NCBI GenBank assembly: GCA_965153355.1
Contig: OZ231127.1
Coordinates: 3,410,001-3,474,000 of the forward strand
Length of the DNA: 64,000 nt
From: Flaccisagitta enflata
Lineage: Eukaryota; Chaetognatha; Sagittoidea; Aphragmophora
Reading direction: 5' to 3'
Shown here: positions 43,066 through 52,685 of the stretch, piece by piece
Layout: each line of letters begins with the position of its first letter
Numbering within the stretch: position 1 is the stretch's first letter
Notes under the pieces: model-generated
What the model was told of the DNA's origin: nothing
What the model saw: only the letters and a program-made list of their open reading frames with translations
The model's database searches: none
Program-made: the position numbers and the translations under genes

Positions 43066-45560
43066 ATGCTTTCATCTTTCCTCTTGTCAATTATGTTGTC
43101 CATTTATTTACACATCAAAACACTGACTCATTCGCTCTGTCTATATGTACATATTATTGTGCCAAACTGTTTACCTTTATCAGTTCTTCAACACGAACAT
43201 TTCAAAGCTTCCGCTGACGACGTCATTCCATCTACGAAGTCAGTTTGCATCTTGAAGTCGCTCGTCGGAGTCAAGATGTCCCGTCAGCAGCGTCTCGAGG
43301 CTGAAGCCGACGTGTCGACGTCGTACGGGTCCTTGGATCTTCATCGACTCTTCAACGACGGCTCAACTCGAGAGGGATCTGCATCCACGACGTCGTTCGG
43401 GGCGGAGGAGGAGGCTGTCGCGCTGGCAGCCTTCAATGGCGACCTTCGCTCCGTCGTCGACGCAAAAATGGCGAATAAAAAGCGCCAACAAGATGATGCG
43501 TTGGTAAATCGTCAACAGCCATCCAACGCCGTTGATCCCGCGTCGCCCTCCATTGGTGGTCAGAGGATGGAGGTTCGAGGCGGATTTCGATCACCCGCCG
43601 ACGGACTTATTCACCACTCGCGGCGGCGTCATCATCATCGGATTTGCCCCATCGCCTCGCCAATTCTGCCTTGATTTCGGTCGCCCAGCGTCTCGTGATC
43701 AAGCGTCTGCAGCTGCACATCAACGCAGCGGGGGCGAAGAGAGAGAGAGATCGGTCAATGATGGAGCAAGAGTGGAGGAGGAGGGGATGGAAATGAGGAG
43801 GAGGTGTTGTAGAATGGGGAGGTGGTGGAGAAAGACATTGACCCGGAAGTGGACACTGCGACGCCGGAAGAGAAACACCAACGATGCAGGCGCGTTGGTG
43901 GTATCGTGTCATCAGCCCGGACGTCGAAGCATCTCTCCTCTTCAAAGAGTTTGAAAAACTTTCTGTATGCTGCAATAAACAAACTCTCATGCGCTCATCG
44001 GTTAATCAAACAGAGCTTGGCTCGAGACTCTGGAGCGCAAAATCCAAAGCAATAAGAGAAGGAGGGAGCATGATAAGGAGGTTCGTCGCATGGTCCAGGC
44101 GACTAAGAGGAAGAATGCGGCTCCGAAGCCTCCTGGTGCAACTTCCGTCGACGCTTCCGCAACTCCACCAGCGGTATTCGTGCTCGACGCAGCCGCAGCT
44201 ACATCAGCGGCAATTCACTCCACAGCATCAGGAAGCCGTCAATCGCGCCCTGATTGGTTCATCTCAAATCAGCAGCAACAGGGTCCTCGTGACGTCACCC
44301 TCACAAAAATCGAGATCATGTCGGGAAAGACTCCACAAACGCGCAATGTGCCGAGTCAACAAAAATACAGATCTCAAAAGCAAAGGCCCCTTCAACGCCC
44401 CAGGCGCGCCCTGCAGCAGTAACGCCAAAGGCCAAGGAGAAGCTTCAAGCCTGCTCGACGGCAACGTTGGCAGCAACCCAGAAGCTGGATCAGGCGCCTG
44501 GGGCAGGCAGCAAAGGAAGACCAAGAGAGCTGGGAAGAAGCACAGCACAGAACCATAGGGAGGCTCTACTTGTGGTCAAGCGTCCGCTGTTAAACTCAAG
44601 TTCTGGTCAGCAGACGGGAGCGCCTTTCCTTTCACTCGCAGCCATCAAGTGCCGCGGTAGGAAGCGAACTAGTTGGCGGTGTGCTTCAGCATCTGTTAAA
44701 GCTGGTGTAGCGCCTCGTCAGCAAACCGAGTCTGCCCAAGGTCTGCAGCAAGTGCAGAACCCGCCTCCCCCGTCGGATCCAGCCTTTGATCCTGCGCATG
44801 GACACCACATCGCGAGTCATTGCTACGAGAAGCCTTTACTAACCTCAAATGCTCCATTGGTGGTGAAGAATTTAGCATCAAGGCTTCCAAAAGACTTCTC
44901 ATGCCGCTTTCCGCCAACGAGGCTGAAGCGGCTCAAAGTCTTAGATGAGCTAATTGTCGCAATATCCAAAAGGAGAAAGACGATGCTCGTCGAGCAGCAA
45001 TGGCTGCGGACAATGAGGTGGTCAAAGGCAATAAGCGAGTCGTGGAACTGGAGAAGCAGCTTGAAAAGGAGAAGCAGGCCTGTGCGATGAAGGCTAAGAA
45101 GAAAGAGGAAGCGGTGGAACGCGCAAAGGCGGCTATGGCTGCCGATGTTAAAACTGCGTCCGCTACGTTTCTGATTGGCGCCGAACTGCGATGCAGCATC
45201 TCCACCTCCTGCGTCTTTCCAGCAGAAAAAGTGTCAGCAGATCCCGTCAAAAAGACGCTCAAGCCTGGGAATAAGAAAATCGAAAGGTCTTGGAAAAATC
45301 AGACCGCCAGCTAAACGCTGATTGGTGCCACGCCCAGTTGCTGTTCAACTTAACTACCAATTTGCAACATGGCGTGGAGAGCGCCGCCATTCGCTGAGGA
45401 TCGTATTCCACCTTCACATCCTCATCCCATCGATGGACAGGCCGGCCAAGTCGGGGGCGCTACCCGGGGCGTGGGAATGACGTCCGCCCCGGGGCCTGGC
45501 GAAAAACGCCCGCGTAAGTTTCATGGTTTGGGAAGGGTTGAAGTTGAGTTTTTGTTGTAA
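43066..45560 (+). pseudogene. Unrecognised ORF region between integrase and 3' LTR
   Basis: A frame at 43,066-43,674 (including MSRQQRLEAEADVSTS, ASTTSFGAEEEAVALAAF) shifts into frames at 43,884-44,558 and 45,000-45,314 (VVELEKQLEKEKQACAMKAK, coiled-coil-like). Codon composition resembles the rest of the element. It sits where an env would be, but no signal peptide or membrane segment typical of an envelope is visible; a second gag-like or accessory protein is possible. No family is recognised. Confidence 0.4.
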
Positions 45561-46334
45561 ATTTGAATCTGTGTACGATAAGAACTTTACTAATCAATCT
45601 GCCCCTATTTTTCTCTTTCCTTTTCTTTCCTTCGGGGAGGATACACTCTCAGACGGCTGCACCACCTGCGCCTCGATGCGGTCGCCGTCGACGACATCAC
45701 TCATCGCCCGCCCACGAGTTGACGAGGTGTTGAGCCGGAATGACCCGCCTCGTCTCTGTAACGGAGAAGGCGCAGGTGATGTGGTCGTTCCATGATGCTT
45801 ACTAATTTTTCTTTTATTCAACAGATTCGTTTTTATTATATAGTTAGTAATTTATTTAATTTTGTCTTGTTTTGTTTGGTTCTTTGGAACATGTACATTT
45901 TGTTGTGTTTTTTAGACATGGTCTTTTTAGTCATTATTACTAATACTTTCGTATGACATGTTTTAGTAGTATGCCCCACTTATCTTTTCCACTCTAAAGT
46001 CAAATCCCAGGCTTGGAGCCTCCGGGCCTGCTTCCTTCCCTTCCCTTTAACTTTTCAGAACGGGCGCCTCAACCTCCTCGTCGCCGCCTCGTCTCCATCC
46101 ACGCCGTCATTGATCGGCAAATTTGCTGGTGGTGGATCCTTTCCGGACGGGAATCATCATTCGTGCAGTCATCGATCTGTTGATAGTTAGGGTGGGGATG
46201 TAAGAGGCGGTGGAGGGGGGGGGCGGGGTTTGTATCTTTTAATGAAGGTAGATCGGTTTTTTAGTAGGGTTTCCCCGACTGGAAACTAGGTGTCGGATTT
46301 TTGAAATTCGTGAAATTCCAAAAATGGGGCAGAA
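45561..46334. other. Untranslated region before the 3' LTR
   Basis: GC-rich then T-rich sequence with a purine/G tract at about 46,204-46,230 and AAAAATGGGGCAGAA just before the LTR, a candidate polypurine tract. Confidence 0.4.
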
Positions 46335-47225
46335 TGTTAGAAATGTATGTCTGTCCGTCTCTTATGTGTGCCTTCTGTCTCTTTTGCGTGCTTTTGGCTT
46401 TTTTACTATCGATGCCTGTGTCTTTTGTTTCTTGCTTTTTATATTGAACGCTAGATGGGTAACCATATGGTTGCGCCTTGATTTTGTGCCATTTGTTTTT
46501 ACTACGTAGGCAAATATACGTAACTCGTCTTTTCATCATCCAATTTTGGATTGATTGATTTTATTTAATTATGGCATCGCTTCTTAAAGTGATTGATTGA
46601 TTTTTATGATCGTTTGAATGCGCCCTGGAATTCACATTTCAATAATCTTCTCATCTTATTGCAGATAAACTAATGAACGGACAATTAACGTTAATTTGAC
46701 ATCGACAGACTGTGGGTTGAAACCAACGAAAGTGGGCCTAAAAGTAAGTTTTTATAGACGTGTTTCTGCTTTTATTAACGTTGTTTTATCTTGTTCTCCG
46801 GTCTGTTATTTTTGTCTTTTGCCCTTTTGCATTTTTATCGCCGGATTTTAATATGGTTTTTATCGCTTGCCCGGTCAGCTTACTATAGGGATGATATGGA
46901 TGAATTTAATGGGATGGGCCGGGGCAGGGGCAGGTATTATCAGGTGGCATGGGCTCTGAAGAAGATGAACATGTTGTCATGTGCTGTTTCTGTCCTTTAT
47001 TGTGTCCTATCTCGATTTCATGTTATCTTTTGCGTTTGCTGATCACAATTAACGCCCACTTTCCCTTTCATTTTTCCCCCTCTCTTCAGTTGTTGAAATT
47101 TTTATGGAATAAACGAGACGATCGCCTTCCTATTTTCCAATCGGCCAACTTTCTTTCACCACAAGTCGTCAGTCAGATAGACGCTCATAGACAGTGCCAG
47201 TTGAAACTCGTGGGCGTAATTTATA
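46335..47225 (+). repeat. 3' LTR of the BEL/Pao element
   Basis: It begins TGTTAGAAATGTATGTCTGT and contains AATAAA at about 47,108. It is alignable with the 5' LTR to GTAATTTATA. The last few bases seen in the 5' LTR (TTTCAACA) are absent, replaced by the sequence leading into the LINE. Confidence 0.8.
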
Positions 47226-50200
47226 GGCCCCGTCGAACAAGGGAAGATTCCGACGATCGCAAGAACGACGGATCGACTCGTTTTTTGGGGTATCGGAGTG
47301 GGACGGAAATCGCCGACCCGCCTCGCTCCTAAAATCAACAACACCAGGCTTCTGCCCGCCATGGGCAGGCTTCTCAGGTTAGGCCTAAGGGCCACCATTG
47401 CTCTCGTCGCCTTTGCCCTACAAACTGTCCATCCAAACCCGGGGCCGAGACGACGAGACAAAACGGAGGAAGGCAAAACTAGGAGAAGAGAAAGGAGGAA
47501 GGAAAGGAGAAAGGAGAGGAGGAGGATTCGTGCGGAGCAACGTCAACATGTCACCAACAGCGTCCCGGATCCAAATCCAGGAGGGAAAGACAGGGTGACC
47601 GCCGTTACCTGGAATGTCCAGGGAATGTCGGTCAGGGTGAGCGGCAGGAGGAAACTTAGGGAGGTAGCGGAGTTCATGAGGAAGGAGAGGTGGGATGTGG
47701 TGCTGCTGAGTGAGGTGAGGGCGCCGGAGGCAGGGGTGGTGTGGCTCGGTCAGGGTGAGGAAGGTGTGGTGGTGGTGCATTCGGAGAGAGCAGGGGTGAT
47801 GATGAGGGGGGAAGTGTTGAAGGCGTGGGGTGAAGGAGGGATGAGGAAGAAGATGGGGAAGAGAACGGTGTCGGTGAAGGCGCGGGGATTACAGTTTACT
47901 TCAACTTATCAGCCTGTCTGGTATGGAAATAACCGCCTGGAAGTGGAAGAAGAGAAGGAAGTCCTTGCGGAACACATCAGATGGAAAGGTAAAGGAGAAA
48001 TCCTCTTGGTTGGCGGAGACTATAATGCCCATGTGGGTGGAGGTGGAGGAAGACAGGGAGTATGTGGGAAGTTTGGTCTGCGAAAGTCAAATGAGCAAGG
48101 GGAGGCGCTGCTAAGTTTCTGTGAGGAGAATGGCCTCGTCTATGTCAATAGCTATTATCAGCACAAAAGGAGAGGAACCTGGTTCAGCAATTTCAATGCC
48201 AAATGGTACGAGCTCGACGGTTTCCTTATGCAAAATGAGCAGAGAAGAAAACACGTAAGGAAGGTAAACACAGTGGCAGAGACGTCGATCTCAGATCATA
48301 AGCCTAAGAGAATTCTTTTGGATTTGAAACACAAGAGATGGAGAAAAATCTATCAAGGGAAGCGAGTGCCAAAGATAAATTTCATAAGGCTGGAAGAAGA
48401 AGAAAAAGCGAGGGAATATAGGAGGAAAGTGGAAGAGGAAGTGGGAAAAATGGAAGGGGAAAGAAATGCTGATTCGACTGAATGGACTAAGCTTCAGGAG
48501 GTGGTGATGAAGGTGGCGGAAGAGGTGTGTGGGAGACAGGAGAAGCCGGTAGAGAATCCGTGGATGGTAGGGAAGGATGAGGAGATAGGGAGGATGAGGG
48601 GGAGGGTGAATGCGGCGGTTGAAGCAAGGAATGAGTGGAGGCAGCGTCAGGGGGAAGGGGAAGAGGTGGAAGAGGAAGTGGAGGAGGCCCTGGAAGAGCT
48701 GAGAGTGGCGAGGAGGGAGTGGAAGAGAGCTAGAGTGGTATGGGAGAGGCAGTGGTGGGAAGGTGTGCTGGATGAATGTGAGAGGAGGAGTGGGAGGGGC
48801 GACATCGGAGGAATGTACAGAGAACTGCGAAAATTGGAAAAGAGGGGCCAGAAAAAGGAGGTGGCGGGCACTCAACTCACAACGGAACAGTTCAAAACCC
48901 ATTTCGAAAAGGTGTCGCACCAGCGGTTTGAAAACCGCCCGGAGGAGGTGGAAAGGGTGGTAGAGAGGGCGGAGGATCTGAGGGGGACGAGGAAAGCGGA
49001 GGAATGGGCGAAGAAATTGGATGAGGTGCCGACAATGGAGGAGATGCTGAGGGAGATGGCATTGATGAGGGATTCGGCGCCAGGTGAGGACGGGGTTCGA
49101 CTGAATTATCTCTTGAAGACGGGAAGACAGACTCATGAGAAACTGTTGGAGGTTATCCAATCCATGTTCCTTAATGGAACTGAAACATGGGAAGATACGC
49201 TAAAAACGGGACTTGTGATTCCTCTCTACAAAAACAAGGGTGACAGGAATGATCCTGGCAATTACCGCGGCGTATGTCTTTTGTCAATGGGGAGTCGGAT
49301 TTTGGCGCGGATTGTGGCGGTGAGGCTGAAGGAGTGGGCAGAGGATGTAGGGGTGTTAGATGACAATCAAGCGGGTTTTAGGAGCGGGAGATCTACAGCG
49401 GACGCGACGCAGATGATGGTCAGAGTTCAAGAGGACACGGCAGATTTAAGGAAAAGGATGGAGGACAGCGGAGTGGATGAAGGGGAATTGCCAGCGGCAA
49501 GACTGTTAGATCTTAAAAAAGCTTATCCAAGAGTCAACAAACCGGCTCTCTGGGGCTTGTTGAAGCGCTACGGCTTACGCGGAAATTTTCTTAAGACTCT
49601 CCAAGGACTCCATGAAACAACGGAGTATAGGATCAAAGGCATGGATGGGGAGAGCGAGGATTGGATACCGGAAAGAGGGTTACGGGAAGGCTGCCCCTCG
49701 TCGCCGATTCTCTTTAATGTTTTCCATCAGGCGGTGATGAGGGTCGCTGAAAAGGAACGGAGAGAGCTTGCTCTAACCAAAGGTCAGGAGGTCGGTATCA
49801 ACTACAAATGGGTACCGAGCAGCTCCTTCCCGAGCCTTAAATCGTGGGAAAAGCCGAACTCGGAAGCGGTGGTCGTCAACTTGGAAAAGTCGCTCTTCGC
49901 CGACGACACAACCGTAGTGGGGAAAGGGAAAGAAATCGAGGAAGGAGTGGAAAAGACGAAGGAAGTAATGGGATGGTTTGAAGAGCGCAATAACGACGAC
50001 AAAGAGGAGGAATTACTTTTCGGGACAGATGGAGGAGGAAAGATAAGAATGTTGGGCAGTTGGTTAGGCTGGAAGGAGGACGTGGCTGAGCGACTAAAAA
50101 GAGGCAGCAAGGCGTGGTGGAGAACGAAAAATCGCCTCAAAGGGGCGAAATTTTCAAGGAGATTGCAAGCTAGAGTGGTGGAGGCCTGCGTGGAGAGCTC

Positions 50201-51158
50201 GCTTCTTTTTGACTGCCAGGCGCGGACATGGCAAGTAGGAGAAATTTCAAAGCTTCAGAGCTTCATCGACAGAGCGTATCGCTATGTATGGAGCAGGGGA
50301 AATGAGCCACCGTTAAGACAGATGCAGAGAGAAAGGAAAAACATGGCAGATATAAGGTCAGAATTAAATGTGAAATCTTTAAGGTGGAAAATTGAGAAGA
50401 GATGCCTCGAGAGAATTGGCCACGTCATGCGCATGGACGACGAGAGACTGACAAAAGCTATAATTTTGGGATGGTTAGAAGAGTTGGAGAATTGGGAGAG
50501 AAAGCCAGGAAGATGCAGGAAAACGATTACGTATTGGCGGAAACTTGTCAGAGAGGCTGGCATCGACTACACGAGGATCGACGAGCTAACTGCAGACAGG
50601 AAAGCATGGAAACGACTGGTTAACGAGCGGATGAAACATCTGGCTGAATATGAGAAAAGTAAGGGCCACAACTGGACAGGAGGTCAAGTCGAAAGAAACG
50701 CGACAGTCGAGCGTCAAGACGTGCATGTATGCAACAGTTGTGGTAAGGTCTGTAAGTCGAAAGGCGGACTAACGATCCATGTCAAGCGGATGCACGCGCA
50801 ATCGAAACTAAAGAGGGTTTTTCCCTGTGGGGACTGTGGAAAAATTTATAAACAAGAAGCCAACCTCCAAAATCACCAAAAACACAGTGGAACATGCACG
50901 GTAGAGAAAAGGACAGCAAGCAAGTATAAGGCAAAAAGGAAACCGTGCCCCACATGTGGAAAAATTATGGCGAGCACTAACGTCGCCCGCCATCAAAGAG
51001 AAGCCTGCCCGGGGCGGTGAGGCGAGCCTCCGTCGGAGGCGCATGCCTTTCAAGTCAAGTCAAGGGGATTAGTAAGGAGAAGAAAGGGAGAGGTCGAGGA
51101 GAGACAATGGAGAGAAAAGAGGAAGTGTGAATGAACAATGGGGTAAGAAATCGGAGAG

Positions 51159-51227
<69 letters not shown>

Positions 51228-51230
51228 GAG
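47226..51230 (+). mobile_element. Full-length-looking APE-type LINE abutting the 3' LTR
   Basis: The unit probably starts immediately after the LTR at about 47,226 (short 5' UTR), contains one long ORF and ends in a purine-rich 3' UTR with a (GA)n tract (51,166-51,224) followed by two copies of TTCGAGCAATCACCCAAAAT. The simple-sequence tail instead of poly(A) is common in several LINE clades. A target duplication could not be identified. Confidence 0.6.
47298..51020 (+). CDS. LINE polyprotein: APE endonuclease, reverse transcriptase, C-terminal zinc fingers
   Basis: 1,240 codons, unbroken. Residues 1-50: hydrophobic run ending VHPNPGP (2A-like NPGP, but without the upstream D-x-E). 51-85: very basic. 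100-345: apurinic endonuclease fold with TWNVQGM, a catalytic-type Glu in LLSEV, GDYNAHVG and ISDHKP. 360-580: Glu/Arg-rich linker. 590-900: reverse transcriptase with SAPGEDGV, IPLYKNKGD..NYRGV, QAGFRSGRST, LDLKKAYPRV (first catalytic Asp), GLREGCPSSPILF and FADDTTV (catalytic Asp pair). 1035-1110: GHVMRM-type tail. 1145-1237: three zinc-finger-like motifs (CNSC..HVKRMH, CGDC..H, CPTC..H..C). C-terminal C2H2 fingers instead of a CCHC knuckle are less usual. It could be recently active; the clade is not determined. Confidence 0.88.
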   Translation: MGRKSPTRLAPKINNTRLLPAMGRLLRLGLRATIALVAFALQTVHPNPGPRRRDKTEEGKTRRRERRKERRKERRRIRAEQRQHVTNSVPDPNPGGKDRVTAVTWNVQGMSVRVSGRRKLREVAEFMRKERWDVVLLSEVRAPEAGVVWLGQGEEGVVVVHSERAGVMMRGEVLKAWGEGGMRKKMGKRTVSVKARGLQFTSTYQPVWYGNNRLEVEEEKEVLAEHIRWKGKGEILLVGGDYNAHVGGGGGRQGVCGKFGLRKSNEQGEALLSFCEENGLVYVNSYYQHKRRGTWFSNFNAKWYELDGFLMQNEQRRKHVRKVNTVAETSISDHKPKRILLDLKHKRWRKIYQGKRVPKINFIRLEEEEKAREYRRKVEEEVGKMEGERNADSTEWTKLQEVVMKVAEEVCGRQEKPVENPWMVGKDEEIGRMRGRVNAAVEARNEWRQRQGEGEEVEEEVEEALEELRVARREWKRARVVWERQWWEGVLDECERRSGRGDIGGMYRELRKLEKRGQKKEVAGTQLTTEQFKTHFEKVSHQRFENRPEEVERVVERAEDLRGTRKAEEWAKKLDEVPTMEEMLREMALMRDSAPGEDGVRLNYLLKTGRQTHEKLLEVIQSMFLNGTETWEDTLKTGLVIPLYKNKGDRNDPGNYRGVCLLSMGSRILARIVAVRLKEWAEDVGVLDDNQAGFRSGRSTADATQMMVRVQEDTADLRKRMEDSGVDEGELPAARLLDLKKAYPRVNKPALWGLLKRYGLRGNFLKTLQGLHETTEYRIKGMDGESEDWIPERGLREGCPSSPILFNVFHQAVMRVAEKERRELALTKGQEVGINYKWVPSSSFPSLKSWEKPNSEAVVVNLEKSLFADDTTVVGKGKEIEEGVEKTKEVMGWFEERNNDDKEEELLFGTDGGGKIRMLGSWLGWKEDVAERLKRGSKAWWRTKNRLKGAKFSRRLQARVVEACVESSLLFDCQARTWQVGEISKLQSFIDRAYRYVWSRGNEPPLRQMQRERKNMADIRSELNVKSLRWKIEKRCLERIGHVMRMDDERLTKAIILGWLEELENWERKPGRCRKTITYWRKLVREAGIDYTRIDELTADRKAWKRLVNERMKHLAEYEKSKGHNWTGGQVERNATVERQDVHVCNSCGKVCKSKGGLTIHVKRMHAQSKLKRVFPCGDCGKIYKQEANLQNHQKHSGTCTVEKRTASKYKAKRKPCPTCGKIMASTNVARHQREACPGR

Positions 51231-51522
51231 CAATCACCCAAAATTCGAGCAATCACCCAAAATTGATAACAGTAAAAAAGCAGACAAAAGAGGTTGAATG
51301 ACTGGCTCATGCTCATGCTATCTTACATTTACAATGTCTTTAATTCAATATTCATTCATGCAATGGACAAAATATTCATGTCTGATATTAGAAAAAACAG
51401 TTTCATACCGACTGGTTTCCTGTCTCAAATTTGAAATTTTTCAAATCTTTATCTAACATTGTTTTCCATTGGAATAAAATCGATTTACTATGATAAGCGA
51501 CCTATCAGCACTTCTAAGTGGA

Positions 51523-51566
51523 ACACACACACACACACGCACGCACACACGCACGCACGCACACAA

Positions 51567-51644
<78 letters not shown>
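51523..51644. repeat. (CA)n microsatellite with CACG variants
   Basis: About 120 bp. The stretch between it and 52,075 holds no recognised feature. Confidence 0.95.
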
Positions 51645-51646
<2 letters not shown>

Positions 51647-52075
51647 TTAAGAAATGATTACATGGTAAACATATATTAATAATACGTTAACTATGAAAAA
51701 AATGTTGAATCGTTTTGGAAATCGATATCTAGCTATATCTAATAGTCGATTTACAGCTATCTCTTCTCGTATCTATTGGAGACGAGAATCACTTTGATCG
51801 TGCAGTAGATCGTATCTAGTTTGTAAGGCCTGGATCGTCAGTGATTAGCCACCAGAGACACATTGCACATATGTCGGAGTGGCAAAGCTGAATTCATGTA
51901 CTATCGCGGCCCCCACTCCGCAATAACGAATGTCAAGGGACTAACAAATGTTATCTGTTATAGGTGGATTTTCGTTATTGCCAAAGAAATAAAAAGAAAT
52001 GTTATGAAAAGATCAAAATTGTTTTTCAATAACGGGCGCATTTCTTGGATCTGTTTTTCCGGGGTGTAACTATGG

Positions 52076-52334
52076 GGGCGTTTCTAGTCAAAGACGATCG
52101 CGTTTTGAAAGGGCCACTCGGTCGCTCGCTACGTTCGTCTGCTCGCACCGCTCACTCCGCTCACTCCCTCCGCAGCGCTCCGCTTTGCTACACTCGCTCG
52201 CTCCATTCATGGGCTCGCTCACTCACTTCGCTCACTACCTCGTGGGACAGTCGAAATTCTTGAATATGTGTTCACACTGTTGTCGCGTTTCACGGGAACA
52301 AACGCGTTTTTGGCGCTCACTAGAAACACGCCCT
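52076..52334. mobile_element. GC-rich MITE (GGGGCGTTTCTAGT termini), isolated copy
   Basis: GGGGGCGTTTCTAGT on the left, ACTAGAAACACGCCC on the right; the body is CGCTCACTC/CCGCTTTGCT repeats plus GAAATTCTTGAATATGTG. It lies outside the duplicated block, so the family is mobile in its own right. Confidence 0.75.
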
Positions 52335-52528
52335 ATATTTGAAAGAAACGTCTCTTTTATCATGAAAATTGTCTGTGAACTATGATTTTCCGATTTCGAT
52401 CAAGTTCAACTGACTTTCACTGGACTCCACTCACTTCATTTGACTCTTTTTTTACTCCCAAACCTCCCCAATTCCGCCCCCCCCGACCTGTCCCCCCCCC
52501 CCCCCTTCCCACGTTTCCCCCCCAAAAG

Positions 52529-52685
52529 GAACTGGCAGAGATGCAAGGTCGTCTGTTGAAGGCAGCCAATAAGATCGAGGAGCAGATCGATCGTCGGATG
52601 GCCGACATCACCTATCAAATACGCGTTTTCTCAATGATGCCACCGCCGTCGTCAGGGGAAGCTGGCGGAGGACCACCACTTCCGG
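52529..52685 (+). CDS. Coiled-coil plus first hinge exon
   Basis: A C-rich tract (52,460-52,523) and AAAAG precede it, and GTAAGT follows. 157 nt, phase 0 in and 1 out: ELAEMQGRLLKAANKIEEQI, DRRMADITYQIR, VFSMMPPPSS, GEAGGGPPLP. Hydrophobics recur every 3-4 residues (M, L, A, I, I, M, I), as in an amphipathic helix. Alternatively the last 30 nt could be a separate exon using the TCGTCAG at 52,655. Confidence 0.65.

Larger units (their letters stand above)
34131..47225 (+). mobile_element. BEL/Pao LTR retrotransposon, ~13 kb, decayed
   Basis: Two diverged direct repeats of about 0.9 kb (34,131-35,073 and 46,335-47,225) bracket gag, aspartic protease, reverse transcriptase, RNase H remnant, integrase and a DUF5641-like tail on the + strand. 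This is the BEL/Pao domain order. Frameshifts and stops interrupt nearly every domain and the LTRs carry several indels, so it is an old, inactive insertion. It is longer than most BEL elements because about 3.4 kb of additional sequence, including an unrecognised ORF region, lies between integrase and the 3' LTR. Confidence 0.85.
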
